Positions 1 through 5,753 of a stretch of DNA of 5,784 nucleotides are shown in pieces; the first letter of the stretch is position 1; every line of letters begins with the position of its first letter. Under the pieces are notes generated by a model that was not told the DNA's origin, made no database searches, and saw only the letters and a program-made list of their open reading frames with translations. Both the position numbers and the translations under genes were made by a program. Source of the stretch: an uncultured Clostridia bacterium. GTDB lineage: Bacteria; Bacillota; Clostridia; Christensenellales; Aristaeellaceae. Location: contig CAKUCE010000198.1 of assembly GCA_934643535.1 (NCBI GenBank), positions 1 through 5,784 on the forward strand, read 5' to 3'.

Positions 1-878
1 TCAACAATTTCCGGGGCATGCGCATCGCTCAGGTGGGCATGCGGCCCAAGCCCTTCTGCTCCGTTATTTTCAACGAGGGCGAGCTGATGGAAAAGTTCGG
101 CCTGCAGATCGTGCCGGTCAACCTGGCCGTCATCATCGACAAGTACAACAAGATTCTGGCGGAGAACGACGCGGAGCTGGAGGAGGGCGCAAAACTGCTT
201 TTGTCCCGCTACGAAATGGACGATCTGACCCCGCCGCTGCTGAAGAAGGTGTACGCTTTCGTGCTGCTGTACCAGTGGGTCTTTGAGACCTACAACGTGC
301 AGGCCGTGTCCGCCGAGTGCTGGACGGCCATGCAGCTGGGCGTGGGCGCGATGCCCTGCACGGCTTACAGCGTGCTGGCCGACATGGGTTACATCATCTC
401 CTGCGAGAGCGACCTGCACGGCGCTATTTCGATGGCGCTGCTGTCCGCCGCCTCCATGGGCAAGAAGATCCCCTTCTTCGGTGAGTTCACCGTGCGTCAC
501 CCCGAGGATCCCAACGCCGAGCTGCTCTGGCACTGCGGTCCCTTCGCCTACAGCCTGAAGAAGGACGGCTGCCCCTGCAAGAACGTGAACATGCGCCAGT
601 GGTTCCAGGTCAAGGACGGCCAGTACACCGTCTGCCGCTTCGATCAGGACAACGGCAACTACAGCCTGCTGGCCGGCACCTGCGAAAGCACGGAAGGCCC
701 CTACACCTTCGGCACCTACCTGTGGGCCAAGTTCAAGAACCTGAGCGCCTGGGAGCGGAAGCTGATCGAAGGCCCCTACATCCACCACATGGCGGAAATC
801 GAGGGCGACTACACCGAGGAACTGCGCGAATTCACCAAGTACGTCAAGAACGTCACGCTGGATACCGTTCAGGAATAA
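1..878 (+). CDS. L-fucose/L-arabinose isomerase-family protein, C-terminal part (5' end outside window)
   Basis: Probably interconverts an aldose and a ketose in the cytoplasm, using a divalent metal, as FucI and AraA relatives do. The reading frame is open to the left edge: the codons at 3-17 read NNFRG and run straight into MRIAQVG, which is the middle of a domain in this family. The ATG at 18 is therefore internal, not the start. About 292 codons are present against a usual 450-500, so roughly 160-200 N-terminal residues are missing. Likely metal ligands by analogy with FucI are Glu in SAECW (315-317), Asp in CESDLHG (411-413) and a His in YIHHMA (783-788). The C-terminal end, YIHHMAEIEGDYTEEL, looks like the normal family terminus. 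It is the first gene seen of the operon, 87 bases before the aldolase. The family assignment is firm; the substrate sugar is unknown. Confidence 0.82.
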   Translation, partial: NNFRGMRIAQVGMRPKPFCSVIFNEGELMEKFGLQIVPVNLAVIIDKYNKILAENDAELEEGAKLLLSRYEMDDLTPPLLKKVYAFVLLYQWVFETYNVQAVSAECWTAMQLGVGAMPCTAYSVLADMGYIISCESDLHGAISMALLSAASMGKKIPFFGEFTVRHPEDPNAELLWHCGPFAYSLKKDGCPCKNVNMRQWFQVKDGQYTVCRFDQDNGNYSLLAGTCESTEGPYTFGTYLWAKFKNLSAWERKLIEGPYIHHMAEIEGDYTEELREFTKYVKNVTLDTVQE

Positions 879-901
879 GCCCTGTCCGGACTGCATACGG
901 G

Positions 902-924
902 GGCAGGAGGCCCGTCCTCCTGCC
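902..924 (+). other. Perfect 9-bp hairpin in the isomerase-aldolase spacer
   Basis: GGCAGGAGG (902-910) pairs without mismatch with CCTCCTGCC (916-924) around the 5-base loop CCCGT. Three more G-C pairs can form outside a 2-base bulge (899-901 with 927-929). No T-run follows; the next bases are CCCCCTGACGCTGAG, so it is not a standard intrinsic terminator. The left arm holds an AGGAGG decoy, and the right arm is complementary to the aldolase ribosome binding site. It could stabilise or help process the mRNA, weakly attenuate transcription, or affect aldolase translation. The inverted repeat is seen directly; any function is inference. Confidence 0.55.
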
Positions 925-948
925 GTCCCCCTGACGCTGAGAAAATAG

Positions 949-955
949 AAGGAGG
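949..955 (+). promoter_or_regulatory. Ribosome binding site of the aldolase gene
   Basis: AAGGAGG lies 10 bases before the ATG at 966, a near-perfect match to the 16S anti-Shine-Dalgarno sequence. It supports 966 over the in-frame ATG at 978. AGGAGGA (950-956) is fully complementary to TCCTCCT (915-921), so it could in principle be masked by the right arm of the upstream hairpin. Confidence 0.8.
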
Positions 956-965
956 AACTCCATCC

Positions 966-1796
966 ATGCTTACCGATATGAAGACCCTTTTGGATATTGC
1001 TGAGGAAAAAGGCTGCGCGATCCCCGCGTTCAACGTGTACAATGCCGAAACCGCGCTGGGCGCGATCTTCGCTGCGGAAGAAGCCAACAGCTGCGTGATC
1101 CTGCAGATGTACAGCCGTCTGTTCTCCAATTTTGAGGCCCAGTTCATGGCTCCCTCCATTCTGGAAGCGGCCCGCAATGCCAAGGTGAAGGTGGCCTTCC
1201 ATCTGGATCACGGCGCGAACGACGAAGTGATTACCAAGGCGCTGCGCTGGGGCTGCACCGGCGTGATGCGGGACGCCAGCACCTCTCCCTTTGAAGAGAA
1301 CGTGGCCATCCTGAAGAACGTGGTGGAGCGCGCCCATGCCGTGGGTGTGAGCGTGGAAGGCGAACTGGGCCATATCGGCGTAGCCAAGGACGGCGTCAGC
1401 ACCGAGTACACCAAGGTGGACGAGGCCAAGAAGTTTGTGGACGAGACCGGCGTGGACGCGCTGGCCATTATGGTGGGCACCGCTCACGGCCACTACAAGC
1501 AGGCTCCCGTGCTGGCCATTGACCGCATCGCGGAAATTCACGCGGCTACCAAGGCGGCGCTGGTGCTGCACGGCGGCAGCGGCGTGCCGGACGATCAGAT
1601 TCAGGCTGCCGTGAAGGCCGGTATCCGCAAGATCAACTTCGGCACCGACGTGTGCTGCGCGTTCCTGGACGAGGTTCGCCGCACCAGCCCCGATCTGCTG
1701 GCCGTGGACCTGTTCATGAAGGAGCCCATCCAGAACGTGAAACGTTTCTGCCTGAGCAAGATCGAGCTGCTGGGAGCGGTGGGCTGCAATGAGTAA
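966..1796 (+). CDS. Class II (zinc-dependent) ketose-bisphosphate aldolase, GatY/KbaY/FbaA-like
   Basis: Cleaves a ketose 1-phosphate or 1,6-bisphosphate to dihydroxyacetone phosphate plus an aldehyde. It is a 276-residue TIM-barrel protein, close to GatY length (about 284), and looks complete. Visible active-site elements are HLDHG at 79-83 (Asp81 as proton donor, His82 as zinc ligand), GTAHGHY at 171-177 (His174, zinc), LHGGSG at 201-206 (His202, zinc, with phosphate-binding Gly/Ser) and KINFGTD at 222-228 (Asn224 and Thr227 at the DHAP phosphate). The loop usually written DGSxLPFEEN is here DASTSPFEEN (103-112), and VEAELG is VEGELG (130-135); both are mild departures. The family call is secure. 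Whether it acts on fructose, tagatose or another ketose phosphate cannot be told from sequence. The 3' end overlaps the kinase start by 8 bases, which suggests coupled translation and a shared pathway. Confidence 0.92.
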   Translation: MLTDMKTLLDIAEEKGCAIPAFNVYNAETALGAIFAAEEANSCVILQMYSRLFSNFEAQFMAPSILEAARNAKVKVAFHLDHGANDEVITKALRWGCTGVMRDASTSPFEENVAILKNVVERAHAVGVSVEGELGHIGVAKDGVSTEYTKVDEAKKFVDETGVDALAIMVGTAHGHYKQAPVLAIDRIAEIHAATKAALVLHGGSGVPDDQIQAAVKAGIRKINFGTDVCCAFLDEVRRTSPDLLAVDLFMKEPIQNVKRFCLSKIELLGAVGCNE

Positions 1797-2712
1797 CGCT
1801 TATCCCGAAATGATTGGCATTGGCTCCACGGTCTACGACACCCTGATGGTGGTGGATCGCTATCCCACCGAGGATACCAAGCTGGAAGACCTGGAAACCA
1901 AGGTGCAGGGCGGAGGCCCCTGCGCCACGGCGCTGGTGGCGGCCCAAAAGCTGGGCGTGAGCGCGGCGTACATGGGCACCATCGGCGACGATCCCTTTGG
2001 CCGTTTTATGCTGGAGGATCTGGAGCACTGGGGCGTCAGCACCGAATACGTGCGCAAGGTTTCCGGCTGCGTCAGCTTCCACGCGGTGGTGCTGCTGAAT
2101 CAGTCCAACGCCAGCCGCACCTGCGTCTGGTCCAAGGGCACCGTGCCCCCGCCGAAGGAAAGCGACCTGAACTGGGAAGCCCTGAAGCATGCCAAGGTGC
2201 TGCATCTGGACGGCCATATGCTGAACGCCGCCATCGCCGCGGCCAAAAAGTGCCGGGAGTATGGCGTAAAAGTCAGCCATGACGCGGGCGGTACCTATCC
2301 GGGCGTGGAAAATCTGATGCCCTATGTGGATTATCTGATTCCCTCCGAGGAATTCGCCCTCAAGATGAGCGGCGAAAAGACCGCCGAGGAAGCGGCCCAG
2401 AAGCTGTATATCACCTATCATCCGGAAGTGCTGGTGCTGACCCAGGGCAGCCGGGGCGGCATCCTGCTGGATGAAAAGGGCATGCGCCGCTACGACTGCT
2501 ACAAGGTGGATGTGAAGGATTCCAACGGCTGCGGCGACACCTTCCATGGCGCGTTCGTGGCCGCCAAGATCAAGGGAATGACCAACGATCAGGCCTGCAA
2601 GTATGCCAGCGCAGCGGCGGCCATCAAATGCACCCGCCTGGGCGCGCGCTACGGCATGGCCAACGACGAGGAATGCCGCGCATTCCTTCAGGAAAGGGGC
2701 GTTACGCTGTGA
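1789..2712 (+). CDS. PfkB/ribokinase-family sugar kinase (YihV-like subgroup)
   Basis: ATP-dependent kinase that probably phosphorylates the ketose later cleaved by the aldolase. It has 307 residues, normal for the family. The N-terminal strand GIGSTVYDTL (10-19) carries the usual substrate-binding Asp (Asp17). PfkB signature 1 is QGGGPCATALVAAQKLG (40-56). Signature 2 is DSNGCGDTFHGAF (244-256), with Asp250 as catalytic base and the GCG anion hole before it. The GGGPxATA form of signature 1, IGDDPFG near 65-71 and the late KCTRLGARYG stretch resemble sulfofructose kinase YihV of E. coli as I remember it. The residues that hold the sulfonate in YihV (Asn109, Arg138) seem to align with Trp and His here, so a different sugar is likely. 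The start at 1789 lies inside the aldolase 3' end (ATGAGTAA, 8-base overlap) behind only a weak GGGAG/GGTGGG binding site, so expression probably depends on translation of the aldolase. Confidence 0.88.
   Translation: MSNAYPEMIGIGSTVYDTLMVVDRYPTEDTKLEDLETKVQGGGPCATALVAAQKLGVSAAYMGTIGDDPFGRFMLEDLEHWGVSTEYVRKVSGCVSFHAVVLLNQSNASRTCVWSKGTVPPPKESDLNWEALKHAKVLHLDGHMLNAAIAAAKKCREYGVKVSHDAGGTYPGVENLMPYVDYLIPSEEFALKMSGEKTAEEAAQKLYITYHPEVLVLTQGSRGGILLDEKGMRRYDCYKVDVKDSNGCGDTFHGAFVAAKIKGMTNDQACKYASAAAAIKCTRLGARYGMANDEECRAFLQERGVTL
2690..2699 (+). promoter_or_regulatory. Ribosome binding site that fixes the epimerase start
   Basis: AGGAAAGGGG lies inside the kinase 3' end, with its GGGG 9 bases before the GTG at 2709. 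The in-frame ATGs upstream at 2628 and 2673 would add residues unlike the family and have no well-spaced ribosome binding site. This supports GTG 2709 as the true start. Confidence 0.6.
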
Positions 2713-3557
2713 GCATCGTTACCTTGAAGAATGAAGAACTGACCGTGAAGATTTCCACGCTGGGCGCGGAGATCCAGTCCATTGAGGACAAAAACGGGGT
2801 GGAGCGCCTCTGGCAGGGCGATCCCGCCATCTGGAAGGGACGCGCGCCCATTCTGTTCCCCGTGGCCGGAGGTTTTAAGGACGACGGCTACGAGCTGGAC
2901 GGCCAGTGGTACGGCATGCCCAAGCATGGCTTTGCCAAGACGGAGGAGTGGGCGGTGGAAAGCGCCGATGAGGAGGAAGCGACCTTCCTTCTGACGGCGC
3001 AGAAGCCCGGCTTCCCCTTCCGGTATGAGTTCCGGGCCGTGTTCAGCCTGGAAGCGAACCAGCTGGAAGTGAATTATGTGGTCAAGAATCTGGATGACCG
3101 CACCTTCTACTTCAGCGTGGGCGCGCACGAAGCCTATGCCTGCCCGGGAAAGATCGAGGATTATTATCTAGTCTTTGACGAGAAGGAAAATCTGGACTGC
3201 TATCCGCTGGACGGCAATCTGATCAAGCATGAGACCATCGACATGGGCCGGGATACCGACACGCTGGCGCTGTCCTACAGCCTGCTGGATCACGACGCGC
3301 TGGTGTTCCGCAACCTGAACTCCACCGGCGTGGCCCTGTGCTGCCGCAACAATGAGCGCAAGGTGCATGTGGAATTCGAGGGCAACCCCACCATCATGTT
3401 CTGGCATCATCCCGACGGACAGTATCTGTGCATCGAACCGTGGAACAACAGCCCGGACTTTGTGGACGCGCCTCACGACATCGCGAAAAAGCCCAACTTC
3501 ATTTGCCTGAAGCCGGGTCGTGAGGCCAACCGCAGCCATACCATCACCATTCTGTAA
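2709..3557 (+). CDS. Aldose 1-epimerase (mutarotase), LacX/YeaD-type
   Basis: Interconverts alpha and beta anomers of an aldose, or of an aldose phosphate in YeaD-like members, so that downstream enzymes receive the right form. Started at GTG 2709 the protein has 282 residues, a usual LacX-type length, and begins SIVTLKNEELTVKI as family members do. The GTG shares four bases (GTGA) with the kinase stop codon. Candidate catalytic residues by analogy with GalM are His73 in MPKHGFA, His140 in FSVGAHEAY, and Glu243 in CIEPWNNSPD as general base, with Arg45 in GRAPILFPVAGG helping bind substrate. All are present, so the enzyme should be active. An in-frame open stretch extends back to an ATG at 2628, but it lies within the kinase and encodes family-unlike sequence. 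Its place after isomerase, aldolase and kinase genes suggests that the pathway substrate is a cyclic aldose. Confidence 0.87.
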   Translation: MSIVTLKNEELTVKISTLGAEIQSIEDKNGVERLWQGDPAIWKGRAPILFPVAGGFKDDGYELDGQWYGMPKHGFAKTEEWAVESADEEEATFLLTAQKPGFPFRYEFRAVFSLEANQLEVNYVVKNLDDRTFYFSVGAHEAYACPGKIEDYYLVFDEKENLDCYPLDGNLIKHETIDMGRDTDTLALSYSLLDHDALVFRNLNSTGVALCCRNNERKVHVEFEGNPTIMFWHHPDGQYLCIEPWNNSPDFVDAPHDIAKKPNFICLKPGREANRSHTITIL

Positions 3558-3570
3558 CCGGCGATCCGCC

Positions 3571-3577
3571 AAGGAGG
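3571..3577 (+). promoter_or_regulatory. Strong ribosome binding site of the DUF4867 gene
   Basis: AAGGAGG sits 7 bases before the ATG at 3585, in the 27-base gap after the epimerase stop. It gives this gene its own efficient initiation site, unlike the overlapped kinase and epimerase genes. No promoter-like sequence is evident in the gap. Confidence 0.8.
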
Positions 3578-3584
3578 AAAGAAC

Positions 3585-4253
3585 ATGGCAACTTTGGAAC
3601 AGCTTCGGAAACGGAACCCTGAACTGCCCTTCCACTCGGTACTGGATCCTGAATTCCGCGCCTTTGGCCGGGTGATCGATTTTGACGCTTCCAGCCTGAT
3701 CGAGGCCTGCGAAAAGGCCGCCGTGATGCCGGAAAGCGGCAGCTGCTATGTGCCCGACATGCCCGAACTGGAGGCCCTGCCCGTCTTCGCGGAGGTGAAG
3801 CACACCCTGCGGGGCGAGGGCAGCTGCCAGATCGGCTGCTGCTGGGGCTACAACACGCAGCTGAACTGTCTGGAATATCACCGCGCCAGCGAGCACAACG
3901 TGGCCGTGACCGACCTGGTGCTGCTGCTGGGCCGCCAGCAGGACATGGAGGGCTTCGACCTGCCCGCAGGCAAGGTGAAGGCGTTCTTCGTGCCCAAGGG
4001 AACGACCATTGAGGTATACGCCACCAGCCTGCATTTCTGTCCCTGTCAGGTATCCGACGAGGGCTTCCGCTGCATCGTGATTCTGCCCCGGGGCACCAAT
4101 CATCCCCTGACGCAGGAAAAGCCCCAGGGCGGCGACGGCCGTCTTTTGTGGGCGCAGGACAAGTGGCTCATCGCCCATCCCGATAACAAGAGTGTGGTGG
4201 AGCGCGGCGCTTATCCGGGCCTGCACGGCGAGAATTTTGACATCAAGTACTGA
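3585..4253 (+). CDS. DUF4867 family protein, cupin-like, function unknown
   Basis: I recognise this 222-residue protein as DUF4867-like from DPEFRAFGRV (21-30), LEYHRASEHNVAVTDLVLLLG (96-116) and the block from FFVPKGTTIE (134-143) to CIVILPRGTNHPL (163-175). No activity is known to me for the family. There is no signal peptide or membrane segment, so it should be cytoplasmic. Glu97-x-His99-x3-Glu103, followed by Pro137-x-Gly139 and then Glu143 or His150, echoes the two metal-binding motifs of cupins. That would fit a metal-dependent sugar or sugar-phosphate isomerase or epimerase, as in cupin-type glucose-6-phosphate isomerase or lyxose isomerase; this is inference. Cysteines are frequent (54, 81, 85, 86, 95, 152, 154, 163) but form no clear iron-sulfur pattern. 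It has its own strong ribosome binding site, ends in tandem stops (TGATAA), and lies 15 bases before the flavoprotein gene, so it belongs to the same transcript. Confidence 0.78.
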   Translation: MATLEQLRKRNPELPFHSVLDPEFRAFGRVIDFDASSLIEACEKAAVMPESGSCYVPDMPELEALPVFAEVKHTLRGEGSCQIGCCWGYNTQLNCLEYHRASEHNVAVTDLVLLLGRQQDMEGFDLPAGKVKAFFVPKGTTIEVYATSLHFCPCQVSDEGFRCIVILPRGTNHPLTQEKPQGGDGRLLWAQDKWLIAHPDNKSVVERGAYPGLHGENFDIKY

Positions 4254-4255
4254 TA

Positions 4256-4261
4256 AAGGAG
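4256..4261 (+). promoter_or_regulatory. Ribosome binding site of the flavoprotein gene
   Basis: AAGGAG begins within the second of the tandem stop codons (TGATAA, 4251-4256) that end the preceding gene and lies 7 bases before the ATG at 4269. Ribosomes ending the DUF4867 gene would finish next to this site. It supports 4269 rather than the in-frame ATG at 4287 as the start. Confidence 0.75.
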
Positions 4262-4268
4262 AATCACC

Positions 4269-5699
4269 ATGGAACGCAAAGCCTTTATGTGCGATATGAT
4301 CCGCACGGAGCTGGAGGACATCGTAGGCGTGGAGAACGTCTCCACCAAGGACAGCGACCGCGCTACCTACGGCGTGGACTATTTCTGGATCGGCCGTATG
4401 TGGGTAGATCACGGCCTGACCCCGCCCATGCCCGACATCATCGTCCGCCCCGGCTGCACCGAGGAAGTCTCCAAGATCCTGAAGATCGCCAATTATTATA
4501 AGATCCCCGTGAACATCTGGGGCGGCGGCTCCGGCTCTCAGGGCGGCGCGCTGCCCATGGCGGGCGGCATCATGATGGACATGAAGCGCATGAGCCATCT
4601 GATCGAGATCGACGAGGTCAGCCGCACCATCACTGCCGAGGCCGGCATGATCTTCCAGCAGCTGGAATGGTATGCCAACGAGCGCGGCTATTCCTGCCAG
4701 CACATTCCCTCCTGCCTGACCTGCGGCACCATCGGCGGCGCACTGGGCCACCGGGGCATCGGCATCATGTCCAGCAAATACGGCAAGATCGACGACATGT
4801 GCATCTCCATGGAAGTGGTTCTGCCCAACGGTGACATCATCAACACCCTGCCCGTGCCCAAGCATGCGGCCGGCCCCGATCTGAACGAGATCTTCATCGG
4901 CTCCGAGGGCACGCTGGGCGTCATCACCAAGGCGACCTTCAAGCTGTTTGAGCAGCCCGAAAGCCGCCAGCACCGCGCGTTCCTGTTCCCGGACATGCAT
5001 TCCGGCTACATGGCGGGCCGCGACATCATGCAGAAGGTGAAGCCCTCCATCCTGCGGTTCTTCGACGAGGCCGAGACCGTCTCCATCATCAAGAAGATTC
5101 TGGGCTTTGAGAAAAAAGGCTGCTTTATGAACGTGACCCTGGAGGGCATGAAGAAGATCGTGGACATCGAGCTGGAGATCGTCGAGGAGATCGCCGCCAA
5201 GTGGGGCGCGCAGGATCTGGGCGGCGAGTACGGCGAAAAGTGGTACGAGAACCGCATCACCTTCTTCTATCCCGGCAACATCATGGATATTCCTCAGATG
5301 TTTGGCACCATGGACACCGTGGCCACCTATGCCAACATCGAGAAGATCTATCTGGCCATGAAAAAGGTCATCAACGAAAAGTTCCCCTATGTGAAGTACA
5401 TCTCTCACTCCAGCCACTGGTACGAGTGGGGCTGCATGAACTACACCCGTTTCATCGTGGATCCCGCCCACGTGCCCTCTGATCCCGACGAAGCCATCCG
5501 TCTGCACAACCAGATCTGGAACGCCGGTGTGCGCGCGGCCATGGAAAACGGCGGCGTTATCAACGACCATCACGGCATCGGCCTGAAGCTGTCCCGTCTG
5601 ATGAAGGAGCAGTACGGCCCCGCCATGCAGGTCATGGAGAGCCTGAAAAAAGGTCTGGACCCCAACGGCATCATGAACCCCTACAAGCTGGGCCTATAA
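4269..5699 (+). CDS. FAD-dependent oxidoreductase, GlcD / alkyl-DHAP-synthase-like (VAO family)
   Basis: Flavoprotein of 476 residues, typical of GlcD-type 2-hydroxy-acid dehydrogenases. The N-terminal FAD domain (about 50-230) shows PDIIVRPGCTEEV (55-67), the pyrophosphate loop WGGGSGSQGGALP (84-96), PSCLTCGTIGGALG (147-160), KYGKIDD (170-176) and GPDLNEIFIGSEGTLGVIT (202-220). The C-terminal substrate domain ends with NDHHGIGLKLSR (432-443) and DPNGIMNPYKLG (464-475). The His pair and the GPDLNxxFIGSEGT stretch recall alkyldihydroxyacetonephosphate synthase more than plain GlcD. No His for covalent flavin attachment is obvious, and there is no signal peptide or membrane anchor. It probably oxidises a hydroxy acid, sugar acid or other hydroxyl compound from the pathway. 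No electron-transfer partner (GlcF-like Fe-S protein or EtfAB) lies in the window. It is the last operon gene visible. The family is sure; the substrate is not. Confidence 0.85.
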   Translation: MERKAFMCDMIRTELEDIVGVENVSTKDSDRATYGVDYFWIGRMWVDHGLTPPMPDIIVRPGCTEEVSKILKIANYYKIPVNIWGGGSGSQGGALPMAGGIMMDMKRMSHLIEIDEVSRTITAEAGMIFQQLEWYANERGYSCQHIPSCLTCGTIGGALGHRGIGIMSSKYGKIDDMCISMEVVLPNGDIINTLPVPKHAAGPDLNEIFIGSEGTLGVITKATFKLFEQPESRQHRAFLFPDMHSGYMAGRDIMQKVKPSILRFFDEAETVSIIKKILGFEKKGCFMNVTLEGMKKIVDIELEIVEEIAAKWGAQDLGGEYGEKWYENRITFFYPGNIMDIPQMFGTMDTVATYANIEKIYLAMKKVINEKFPYVKYISHSSHWYEWGCMNYTRFIVDPAHVPSDPDEAIRLHNQIWNAGVRAAMENGGVINDHHGIGLKLSRLMKEQYGPAMQVMESLKKGLDPNGIMNPYKLGL

Positions 5700-5733
5700 G
5701 CAGGGGTAGTGATCCGCAACCTCAATCGTCGTC

Positions 5734-5753
5734 TTTGGCACTGCCGTGCCAAA
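5734..5753 (+). repeat. Perfect 8-bp inverted repeat downstream of the operon
   Basis: TTTGGCAC (5734-5741) and GTGCCAAA (5746-5753) are exact reverse complements around TGCC. As RNA this is a compact hairpin 34 bases after the last stop codon. What follows is TCCTCGTTTCGG, with only a short interrupted T-stretch, so it is at best an imperfect intrinsic terminator. As DNA it is a 20-base dyad that could be an operator for a dimeric regulator. The rest of 5700-5784 shows no gene that I can support. Confidence 0.5.

Noticed and set aside
18..20. ATG at 18 as the start of the isomerase-like gene
   Set aside because: The frame is open to the left edge and the codons before it (NNFRG) fit the family sequence. 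The protein would also lack a third of the usual length. The gene is truncated by the window, not started here.
902..931. Intrinsic terminator between isomerase and aldolase
   Set aside because: The stem is strong but is followed by CCCCCTGACG, with no T-run. A typical Rho-independent terminator is not supported.
1909..1959. Loss of the usual Asn in PfkB signature 1 (GGGPCATA) as a sign of an inactive kinase
   Set aside because: The same GGGPxATA form occurs, as I recall, in active YihV-type kinases, and the catalytic GCGD with Asp250 is intact. It is a subgroup trait rather than damage.
1714..2547. A 277-codon minus-strand open frame opposite the kinase
   Set aside because: It is antisense to a clear PfkB gene, has the same His/Ala/Gly/Gln-rich shadow composition, and shows no family motif or ribosome binding site that I can see.
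2628..2708. N-terminal extension of the epimerase from ATG 2628
   Set aside because: It lies entirely within the kinase reading region, encodes Arg/Pro/Gly-rich sequence unlike mutarotases, and has no suitable ribosome binding site. GTG 2709 gives the family-like N-terminus.
1..2712. Sulfoquinovose degradation (sulfo-EMP type) as the pathway
   Set aside because: The isomerase, PfkB kinase and class II aldolase combination and the YihV-like kinase brought it to mind. The kinase seems to lack the Asn and Arg that bind sulfonate, and no sulfolactaldehyde dehydrogenase or reductase, sulfoquinovosidase or sulfonate exporter is in the window. It is not fully excluded, because the upstream genes are unseen.
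3168..5573. An 801-codon open frame on the minus strand spanning the epimerase, DUF4867 and flavoprotein genes
   Set aside because: Its product is a low-complexity run rich in His, Ala, Gly, Leu, Val and Asp with no recognisable domain. It lies antisense to three well-supported genes. Long antisense frames of this kind arise from strong G/C third-position bias.
5736..5750. Sigma-54 promoter (TGGCAC-N5-TTGC)
   Set aside because: TGGCAC matches the -24 element, but the following GC is one base too close and the -12 box reads TGCC. Sigma-54 spacing is strict, and the match is explained by the symmetric inverted repeat.
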